Source: Gammaproteobacteria bacterium (GTDB lineage Bacteria > Pseudomonadota > Gammaproteobacteria > Granulosicoccales > Granulosicoccaceae). From it: a stretch of DNA of 5,467 nucleotides. The DNA lies in the NCBI GenBank assembly GCA_019634245.1, contig JAHQVR010000346.1, forward strand, positions 1 to 5,467. Reading direction: 5' to 3'. This document shows, piece after piece, positions 1 to 5,467 of this stretch. Below the pieces are notes generated by a model that saw only the letters and a program-made list of their open reading frames with translations, made no database searches and was not told the origin of the DNA. Both the position numbers and the translations under genes were made by a program. Position 1 is the stretch's first letter, and every line of letters begins with the position of its first letter.

Positions 1-450
1 AGTAACCCGCATGTCAGTATTGCAGCACCAGTGGCTCCGGTGGCTGGTGGATATTTGCGCATCATGAATCATGGTGATGTAGATGATCGACTGGTCGGTG
101 CTTCGAGCGAATTCGCCGACAAAGTCGAGATTCATGAAAGCCTCATCGACAATGGTGTCATGAAGATGCGCAAACTCTCAAAGGGTGTCGAGATTCCTGC
201 CGGCGAAATGGCAGATCTTTCCCGCGGCGGCTTGCATATCATGTTTATGAAGCTCAATCGCCCTTTGGAAATTGGCAGCCTTGTGGAAGTTGAGCTCGAA
301 TTTGCACAGGCTGGTCCGCAAACGGTGAACTTTAAGATTACTGATGCGGCCAATGCCGACCACCAGAGCGCTGAACACGATAAAGGCCATGGGGCCTCCA
401 TGAAGCAGGAGCCGATGGAGCATGACCACGGTGACAAGAAGTCTGAATAA
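1..450 (+). CDS. PCu(A)C-family periplasmic copper chaperone, 5' partial
   Basis: The reading frame is open from base 1 to the TAA at 448-450, giving 149 visible residues, so the true start and the expected signal peptide lie left of the window. The GTG at 31 is inside the domain and is not a credible start. Family hallmarks are the GGYLRIMNHGD and DRLVGASS segments at residues 16-36 and the copper-ligand pattern H45, M56 (also M54), H79 and M81, which approximates the family's H-x10-M-x21-H-x-M motif with one extra residue in the second spacer. Known members bind Cu(I) in the periplasm and help deliver it to the CuA or CuB sites of cytochrome oxidase. The last 30 residues form a charged tail with five His and two Met, a likely extra metal-binding tail. 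The next gene starts 96 bases on, so co-transcription is uncertain. Family assignment is firm; the exact copper target is inferred. Confidence 0.9.
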   Translation, partial: SNPHVSIAAPVAPVAGGYLRIMNHGDVDDRLVGASSEFADKVEIHESLIDNGVMKMRKLSKGVEIPAGEMADLSRGGLHIMFMKLNRPLEIGSLVEVELEFAQAGPQTVNFKITDAANADHQSAEHDKGHGASMKQEPMEHDHGDKKSE

Positions 451-479
451 CGCGCAAACGACGTTCATCAGGGTCGGCA

Positions 480-497
480 ACTCTGGTAGCCTAGAGT
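480..497. other. Small hairpin in the 451-546 intergenic gap
   Basis: A 7-base-pair inverted repeat, CTCTGG / CTAGAG with one G-T wobble plus a flanking A-T pair, closes a four-base TAGC loop. It is followed by TCAGCCGCC rather than a T-run, so it does not look like a standard intrinsic terminator. It is the only clear structure in the gap between the copper chaperone and the aldolase-like gene. It may be chance, or an attenuating or mRNA-stabilising stem. I see no convincing -35/-10 pair in this gap, although the operon promoter would be expected here or further upstream. Confidence 0.25.
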
Positions 498-546
498 CAG
501 CCGCCACACCTCGGCGTGCTATCCAGTAGCAAGTGAGTATAAGCTT

Positions 547-1314
547 ATGTCGTCAGCCTCTAGAACTATAGCGCAACCCGATTGCTCTGCCGATGAGTGG
601 GCCCTAAGAGTCGACCTGGCAGCGGCGTTTCGTATCACTGCTGATCTTGATTGGCATGAATCTGTAGCAAATCATTTTAGCGCTACTGTTTCTGCGGATG
701 GTAAGTCGTTTTTATTGAATCCTAAATGGAAGCACTTCAGTTTGGTCAAGGCGAGTGACCTACTGAAATTGAATGTGGATGATAGCTCAGTGATGGACAG
801 TGATAATCCGCCTGAACCCACGGCTTGGTGCATTCACGGTGCGGTACATGCGCGTGTTCCACACGCTAAGGTGTTATTACATTGCCATCCTCCTTACGCT
901 ACTGCGCTGTCTTGTTTAAAGGATCCGAGCATACCGTCGATTGATCAAAATACTGCCCGCTTTCATAACCGCATTGCGATCGATTTGAACTTTGGGGGCA
1001 TTGCAGATGATGAAGCCGAAGGGGAGCGAATCGCACACACGTTTGGTAATCACAGCATCATGATGATGGGTAACCATGGAGTGTCGGTCTGTGCTGAAAC
1101 CGTGGCTGAGGCCTTTGAACATCTGTACTATTTAGAACGCGCCGCTAAAACACTCATGTTGGCTTATTCGGCCGGCAAACCTCTATCGATTCTGCCCGAT
1201 GATCTTGCCGAGGAAACGGCGCAAGCTTGGGAAACCTACAGCGATTCCGCTTTCGCTCATTTTGAGCAGCTAAAGATGCTTCTCGACAAGCAAAGTCCGG
1301 ACTACAAAGACTAA
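547..1314 (+). CDS. Class II aldolase/adducin-domain protein
   Basis: This 255-residue protein spans a single class II aldolase/adducin domain, the usual length for stand-alone members. These enzymes bind a divalent metal and cleave, epimerise or decarboxylate sugar phosphates or other hydroxy-carbonyl compounds in the cytoplasm. Visible marks are NHFS at residues 42-45 (equivalent of the phosphate- or substrate-loop segment), the metal ligands H112 and H114 in LHCHPP, and the third ligand H177 in GNHGV. H97 in CIHGAVH matches another conserved family histidine. The glutamate that fuculose-1-phosphate aldolase has four residues before that histidine appears to be Ala93, so the protein resembles the adducin-like branch more than classic aldolases. 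ATG 547 is preceded by a weak purine stretch AAGTGAG at 531-537. It is the first gene of a tight plus-strand cluster, 23 bases before the transporter. Fold assignment is strong; the reaction is unknown. Confidence 0.9.
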   Translation: MSSASRTIAQPDCSADEWALRVDLAAAFRITADLDWHESVANHFSATVSADGKSFLLNPKWKHFSLVKASDLLKLNVDDSSVMDSDNPPEPTAWCIHGAVHARVPHAKVLLHCHPPYATALSCLKDPSIPSIDQNTARFHNRIAIDLNFGGIADDEAEGERIAHTFGNHSIMMMGNHGVSVCAETVAEAFEHLYYLERAAKTLMLAYSAGKPLSILPDDLAEETAQAWETYSDSAFAHFEQLKMLLDKQSPDYKD

Positions 1315-1337
1315 AAACTAATTTGGTCTAACCCGCC

Positions 1338-2717
1338 TTGTTAAAAAAATCCACCGTTATTGCGGATATGCGCCGCACGCTGTTGCTGGCCCTGCCATTG
1401 ATGGCCGCGCAAGTGTTGCAAATGGGCAATAGCTTTGCGGATGCATTAGTGGCCGGAAGATTAGGCCGTGTAGAACTTGCCGCTGGCGGTATCGCTACCA
1501 GTTTGTTTTTCTTTGCGTCGTTGGCTTGTATTGGTTTGACTGCTGGGCTTTCCCCAACACTGAGCCGCATGATTGGGCAGGGCCGACGCGCCTATGTAGG
1601 AGAAGTGTTTCGCCAGGGATTGTATTTGGGCGGAGCGACTGGCGCTCTGGCAATGCTAGGTCTGTGGGTTGTCTATAAGAGCGTTCCTGACTGGTCCTTT
1701 GAGCCAGAGCTAATTCCTCTGATACAAGATTACTTACAGGTTGCTTTGTGGGCGCTGCTGCCATTGGGTTTGTTTATGGCCTGTCGCAATGTGCTTGAGG
1801 CGACTGCCTGGACTGGGCCTGTGTTGATGGTGCAGTTAATAGGCCTAATAGTAAACGTGCTGGGTAATCTGGCCTTCGGTCTTGGCTATTTTGGTGCTCC
1901 TAAGCTGGGGCTTTTAGGCATTGGTCTTTCCACTTTAGTGGTACACCTATGCATACTCCTGGTGGTGGTACTGATTCTATGTCACAAGAAGCTGCATCGT
2001 TATCATCTCTTCGAACGATGGAGTGCAGTGGATTTTACTGTGATTGGAGGCATGCTGAAACTCAGTGTGCCGATCTATGTGGGTATGGTGTTCGAAGCGG
2101 GGTTGTTCCTCGCCACCGCTATCCAAATGGGAATGCTGGGTGGACTAGAGGCAGCTGCACATTATATCGCCATTAATATGGCTGCCTTTTGCTATATGCT
2201 GCCGCTGGGCTTGTCTTTTGTACTCACGGCTAGAATCGGTCGAGCCATGGGCCGTCAAAACCCACCGGTGTCGATTTTCTTGCGCTTGGTGTCCGGTAGT
2301 TTTGTAGCCTTGATCATGGTGTTGTGCACCATGGCGTTGCTGATTTTTCTACGCTTTCCGCTCACAGACCTCTATGGTGCTGATGAGCAAGTGCAGGCAC
2401 TAGCGGCGAATCTTTTATTATTGGCGGCACTTTTCCAACTCAGCGACTCTGCACAGATCTGCCTGATCGGTATGTTGCGTGGCCTGCATGACACCTTTAT
2501 TCCTATGGTGATCAATGCTTTTTCCTATTGGGCTGTGGCGTTCGCACTTGGCTATTATCTTGCCCACCATATGGGCTGGCGGGCCTATGGTTTTTGGACA
2601 GGACTGATCGTGGGGTTATCGTTAGCCTCACTACTGTTGGGAATGCGACTCCGTCGTGTCTATCGAGAGTATCAAATTGAACAGACCGGTGGTTTTAAGG
2701 TAAAAAGCCATGCATGA
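1338..2717 (+). CDS. MATE-family multidrug/metabolite efflux transporter, NorM-like
   Basis: This is a 459-residue hydrophobic protein with about 12 predicted membrane helices (roughly residues 14-34, 48-75, 96-113, 131-151, 160-180, 191-213, 241-262, 275-297, 316-338, 355-380, 390-410 and 415-437), the normal MATE size. Such proteins sit in the inner membrane and export cationic drugs or metabolites using Na+ or H+. The opening ALPLMAAQVLQMGNSFADAL and the later FEAG and SDSAQ motifs are typical. D35, E253 and D370 line up with NorM coupling residues D36, E255 and D371 of Vibrio cholerae, so it should be functional. The start is uncertain. TTG 1338 lies just after an in-frame stop at 1329-1331 and keeps the pre-TM1 helix seen in relatives. 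ATG 1368 would shorten it by ten residues. Neither has a good ribosome site. Its stop overlaps the oxygenase start (ATGA), implying translational coupling. The exported compound is unknown. Confidence 0.93.
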   Translation: MLKKSTVIADMRRTLLLALPLMAAQVLQMGNSFADALVAGRLGRVELAAGGIATSLFFFASLACIGLTAGLSPTLSRMIGQGRRAYVGEVFRQGLYLGGATGALAMLGLWVVYKSVPDWSFEPELIPLIQDYLQVALWALLPLGLFMACRNVLEATAWTGPVLMVQLIGLIVNVLGNLAFGLGYFGAPKLGLLGIGLSTLVVHLCILLVVVLILCHKKLHRYHLFERWSAVDFTVIGGMLKLSVPIYVGMVFEAGLFLATAIQMGMLGGLEAAAHYIAINMAAFCYMLPLGLSFVLTARIGRAMGRQNPPVSIFLRLVSGSFVALIMVLCTMALLIFLRFPLTDLYGADEQVQALAANLLLLAALFQLSDSAQICLIGMLRGLHDTFIPMVINAFSYWAVAFALGYYLAHHMGWRAYGFWTGLIVGLSLASLLLGMRLRRVYREYQIEQTGGFKVKSHA

Positions 2718-3889
2718 GTGTTTTTTTACCTGAAGATCGATCTCACCAACAATTATTGGATGAACTTGCGGCCATCGCAGAACGTCCATTGACGCAGGCA
2801 ACCGCATTACCTCCCGGTCTGTATACCCATGAGGCCATTGCCGAATTGGAGCAACAGCATATTTTTTCTCAGCAGTGGTTATGCGCTGGACGGGCTGATT
2901 CAATACCTAACACTAACGACTATCTCACCTACCATATAGGTGTTCAGCCCATTGTTGTTATTCGGCAAGCAGATGGGGAGTTACAAGCCTTTGCCAATAT
3001 TTGTCGGCATAGAATGATGCAGTTGCTAGATGGACGAGGTGAATGTGAAAACGGTCGAATAACGTGCCCATACCATGCTTGGAGTTACGGTATCGATGGA
3101 ACTTTGTTGGGTGCGCCTCAAATGAAACGCACCGGCGGTTTTGAAGCCGCTAATCTTTCGCTGACAAAGGTACGGTGCGAAGTCTGGCAAGGCTGGATTT
3201 ACGTCACGTTGAACGATGCTGGCGAATCTGTAGCTAAACAATTGGAAGGCCTTGACGAACTCACGGCACATTATGAGATGTCCCATTATGTTCATGTCGT
3301 GCAGCAGGATCATCTTTGGGACACAAACTGGAAGTTGTTAACCGAAAATTTTATGGAAGGGTATCATCTACCGGTTGCGCACAAAAATACAGTCGGTGCG
3401 GATTTTCCGATCCACCGTACACAGTTCAGCTCATCGAATGCTGATGATGCGTTTACTTATCAAACTTTTATGAAAACCAGCGCAGCTCCAGTGGGAAACG
3501 CACACTCGAGCAACAGCCGCTTAAAAGGTGAGCAGCGCCGCACATCCATCATGCCCACGGTGTTTCCCTCACATATGTATGTGCTGGCGCCTGATCATCT
3601 CTGGTATTTATCACTCCAACCTAAAGGTGTGGGTCAAGTGCATATTCGCTATGGGGCAGCTCTGGCACCCGAAGTGGTTGAAAATGAGGCGGATCCGGAT
3701 GCCTACATTCGCGAATTTATAGAGTTTCTCGACGAGGTGAATGAAGAAGATCGTTTCGTCGTGGAAGGCATTTACTCCGGAGCAAAAGCACCTTTGTCCA
3801 AGCCAGGGCCTTTGTGTTGGTTGGAGCAGTCTATTCATGAGTTTGCCCAATATCTTTCTCGGCGTCTATGCGCCGAGAGCCACCCCTAG
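2714..3889 (+). CDS. Rieske non-heme iron oxygenase, large (alpha) subunit, quaternary-amine type
   Basis: This 391-residue protein has the two-domain layout of Rieske oxygenase alpha subunits. The N-terminal Rieske domain (about residues 50-165) carries C97-R-H99 and C118-P-Y-H121 followed by AWSY, the [2Fe-2S] ligands with the usual 18-residue spacing. The catalytic domain carries ENFMEGYHLPVAH at 211-223, giving iron ligands H218 and H223, and D346 in EEDRFVVEG as the probable third ligand. E215 occupies the bridging position that is Asp205 in naphthalene dioxygenase; a Glu there is known from carnitine oxygenase CntA. The C-terminal GPLCWLEQSIHEF segment resembles glycine-betaine (GbcA), stachydrine and carnitine oxygenases. 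Members use O2 and electrons from a separate reductase to hydroxylate, often leading to N-demethylation. No reductase or small subunit lies in the window. The start overlaps the MATE stop by four bases, with AAGG at 2697-2700 rather far upstream. The substrate is inferred only as possibly an N-methylated compound. Confidence 0.93.
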   Translation: MSVFLPEDRSHQQLLDELAAIAERPLTQATALPPGLYTHEAIAELEQQHIFSQQWLCAGRADSIPNTNDYLTYHIGVQPIVVIRQADGELQAFANICRHRMMQLLDGRGECENGRITCPYHAWSYGIDGTLLGAPQMKRTGGFEAANLSLTKVRCEVWQGWIYVTLNDAGESVAKQLEGLDELTAHYEMSHYVHVVQQDHLWDTNWKLLTENFMEGYHLPVAHKNTVGADFPIHRTQFSSSNADDAFTYQTFMKTSAAPVGNAHSSNSRLKGEQRRTSIMPTVFPSHMYVLAPDHLWYLSLQPKGVGQVHIRYGAALAPEVVENEADPDAYIREFIEFLDEVNEEDRFVVEGIYSGAKAPLSKPGPLCWLEQSIHEFAQYLSRRLCAESHP

Positions 3890-3901
3890 CCGGGAAATTC
3901 T

Positions 3902-4579
3902 ATGACCTTTTCGATAGTGGGTAGTTGTGAGCGCACGGGTATGGTCGGCGTAGCAATAACAACGTCGAGTATCTGTGTGGCGAGTCGTTGTCCTTGGGTG
4001 AGGGCAGGTGTAGGTGCAGTTGCGACGCAAAACATCACAGATCCAAGTCTTGGGCCTCAGTTGCTCGATCAGCTGGCCAACGGGGTCGGACCAACATCAG
4101 CATTGGCTTCATTAATGGAACAGCAGGCGCATGCAGATTTTCGACAAGTAACGGCGGTTGATTCTGCGGGTAATACCGCCCACTTCACCGGCGCACATAT
4201 TCTAGGAAGACACTCAGTATCCGAAGGGAGACGGTGCGTTGCAGCTGGAAATTTGCTAGCAACAACAGTTGTAACGCAAGCAATGACCGAGTCTTTTGCC
4301 CAGGGTCATGAACTTCATTTGGCTGAGCGATTGTTGCAGGCGCTGCAATCTGGAGTGGCAGCAGGTGGGGAAGAAGGCCCCACACACTCGTCCGGTATTA
4401 AAGTGGCTAATCAGCACTCATGGCCATTGGTTGATTTGCGGATCGACTGGAGTGATGGCGATCCGGTAGCAGAGCTTGTGCAGCTATGGCACGCCTATGA
4501 AGGAGAAATGGATGCCTATACACAACGTGCGATTAACCCTGCGGATGCCCCTAGCTACGGTGTGCCGGGCGATCCATAA
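3902..4579 (+). CDS. DUF1028 family protein, putative Ntn-type hydrolase
   Basis: This 225-residue protein is full length for DUF1028. It shows MTFSIVG at the start, GVGAVATQNITDPSLGP at residues 36-52, AVDSAGNTAHFTG at 85-97, the AAGNLLA segment at 114-120, and DPVAEL at 187-192. The C-terminal APSYGVPGD tail is shared with a subgroup of the family. DUF1028 proteins have the fold of N-terminal nucleophile hydrolases, which cleave amide bonds with residue one after Met removal; here that would be Thr2. No reaction is established for the family to my knowledge. ATG 3902 puts the conserved TFSIV right at the N-terminus, which fixes the start, and a GGGAA stretch at about 3892-3896 can serve as ribosome site. 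It follows the oxygenase by 12 bases and is the last gene of the cluster. Family assignment is firm; catalytic activity on an amide or lactam is inference. Confidence 0.9.
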   Translation: MTFSIVGSCERTGMVGVAITTSSICVASRCPWVRAGVGAVATQNITDPSLGPQLLDQLANGVGPTSALASLMEQQAHADFRQVTAVDSAGNTAHFTGAHILGRHSVSEGRRCVAAGNLLATTVVTQAMTESFAQGHELHLAERLLQALQSGVAAGGEEGPTHSSGIKVANQHSWPLVDLRIDWSDGDPVAELVQLWHAYEGEMDAYTQRAINPADAPSYGVPGDP

Positions 4580-4611
4580 ACATTTAAAACATCGTTCGTA
4601 CGCTTGAGCCT

Positions 4612-5467
4612 TTATCGCAATGATTTTGGCGCTAAATCACCAAGGGACACTACCAGGCTATTCGCATTATCCTCCGAACTATTTGCGGCCACTGTCGGCA
4701 CCGGTGTGTCGAACTCATACGTGGGGTCTATTTTTTGTCGATGCCAAATCTTCCGCATCTCTTTCCATGCGCCCAGAAGAGTCCGCGGTGGTGGCATATC
4801 ATCCGCAATTTCTGCAGCCAATGCTTTGAGGTTGTAACACGGTACACCGGAGTACATATGATGTTCAGTGTGCCAGTTCATTCGCCAGTAAAGAAACTCA
4901 AGTACGGCATTTAGTTTCATTGATCGAGTGTTTTTGCGAAAGTCGTTGACGTTTTGTCTTAAGCCACAGTGTTGCGGAATTCCGACGAAATAGGCTGCGC
5001 CATTGGCTGTAAAAGAGGCGGTCGTAATCACTGCGAGCCAAATCCAGTGTCCAGTGGCTATGCAATACATCAGTACGCAGACATGAAATAAAATCAGAAA
5101 CCGCGACCATAGGACAGACTGCCGATACGAATCCGGCTGATCCTTGTGCAGAGATTGTAGCCACTCCTGGCTGGGGATATGTTGGTGGCCACTGGATAGT
5201 CCAATGGCTCGGCGTGTGGTTAGATAGACTGCCCAAAAGAACCCGCCTTTTCCGAAGTTTCGGCCTGGTCTTGTAAACAGATCAATCGTAAACAGTCTTA
5301 ACAACACCCAAGGATGCAACGATGGTTGAATGGGCAGTACGTTTTCACGATCGGCCTCTGGATGTGTTGTATAACGGTGGTGATAAGTGTGGCTTGTCGC
5401 ATAGTCGAATGGGTCCCACCAACTAATTAAACTGAATAGGTATAGGAAAAATCGATTCAGTTTCCGA
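4612..5467 (-). CDS. Fatty-acid desaturase-family membrane di-iron protein, N-terminus outside window
   Basis: On the minus strand the frame is open from the right edge (first full codon 5466-5464) to the stop at 4614-4612, giving 284 visible residues. The TTG at 5319 is internal, because clear family sequence continues upstream of it. Two HxxHH boxes are visible: SHTYHH (H26, H29, H30 counted from the edge, bases 5377-5391) and WHTEHH (H199, H202, H203, bases 4858-4872). An intermediate PQHCG histidine (H166) precedes the second box. Hydrophobic segments lie around residues 5-17 and 119-153. These features mark the membrane-bound desaturase/hydroxylase superfamily, which uses a di-iron centre and O2; the first box should lie further upstream. 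It lacks the AlkB-type alkane hydroxylase motifs. The visible C-terminal tail (from about residue 245) is polar. It is convergent with the operon and may be unrelated. Substrate could be acyl lipid or another hydrophobic molecule. Confidence 0.88.
   Translation of the reverse strand, partial: RKLNRFFLYLFSLISWWDPFDYATSHTYHHRYTTHPEADRENVLPIQPSLHPWVLLRLFTIDLFTRPGRNFGKGGFFWAVYLTTRRAIGLSSGHQHIPSQEWLQSLHKDQPDSYRQSVLWSRFLILFHVCVLMYCIATGHWIWLAVITTASFTANGAAYFVGIPQHCGLRQNVNDFRKNTRSMKLNAVLEFLYWRMNWHTEHHMYSGVPCYNLKALAAEIADDMPPPRTLLGAWKEMRKIWHRQKIDPTYEFDTPVPTVAANSSEDNANSLVVSLGDLAPKSLR

Noticed and set aside
31..33. GTG as start of the copper chaperone
   Set aside because: The frame is open upstream to base 1, the sequence there fits the domain, and a periplasmic protein of this family needs a signal peptide that would lie outside the window.
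480..497. Intrinsic terminator for the copper chaperone gene
   Set aside because: The stem is short, contains a G-T pair and has no following T-run, so it is recorded only as a low-confidence hairpin.
132..507. Minus-strand open frames opposite the copper chaperone
   Set aside because: They overlap a well-supported coding domain, show no recognisable motifs and lack plausible initiation context.
538..543. TATAAG resembling a -10 box just before the aldolase-like start
   Set aside because: Transcription would begin at or after the ATG at 547, and there is no good -35 match at the right distance.
4604..4837. Plus-strand open frames across the end of the desaturase gene
   Set aside because: The minus-strand frame carries the diagnostic HxxHH box and a continuous domain; the plus-strand translations show nothing recognisable.
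4612..5467. AlkB-type alkane hydroxylase
   Set aside because: The histidine boxes are the HxxHH type in desaturase context, and the AlkB-specific NYxEHYG and LQRHSDHH-like motifs are absent.

Overview
The window looks like a piece of a Gram-negative, probably gammaproteobacterial and perhaps marine, chromosome. The evidence is indirect: a periplasmic PCu(A)C-type copper chaperone, a NorM-like MATE transporter, a quaternary-amine-type Rieske oxygenase and a desaturase all resemble proteobacterial families. Base composition looks balanced, gene packing is tight, and there are no mobile elements, RNA genes or CRISPR repeats. The taxonomic statement is inference.

Layout. Bases 1-450 hold the 3' part of a PCu(A)C copper chaperone with a His/Met-rich tail. 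A 96-base gap with one small hairpin follows. Four closely packed plus-strand genes then run from 547 to 4579: a class II aldolase/adducin-like protein, a MATE-family exporter (probable TTG start), a Rieske non-heme iron oxygenase large subunit whose ATG overlaps the MATE stop, and a DUF1028 protein with an Ntn-hydrolase-like fold. Gaps are 23 bases, a 4-base overlap, and 12 bases, so this is very likely one transcription unit. A fatty-acid-desaturase-family gene on the minus strand converges on it, its stop lying 32 bases from the DUF1028 stop. That gene runs off the right edge, so its N-terminus is missing.

How the genes may work together. The oxygenase has a complete Rieske cluster site, a complete mononuclear iron site and a glutamate at the inter-subunit bridging position, as in carnitine, glycine-betaine and stachydrine Rieske oxygenases. 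A reasonable but unproven reading is a small catabolic or detoxification operon. In it the oxygenase would demethylate or hydroxylate an N-methylated or similar small molecule, the DUF1028 protein would hydrolyse an amide-type bond, the aldolase-like protein would act on a carbonyl product, and the MATE pump would export substrate or by-product. No reductase partner for the oxygenase and no regulator are visible. The substrate cannot be read from the sequence. The copper chaperone and the desaturase may be unrelated neighbours.
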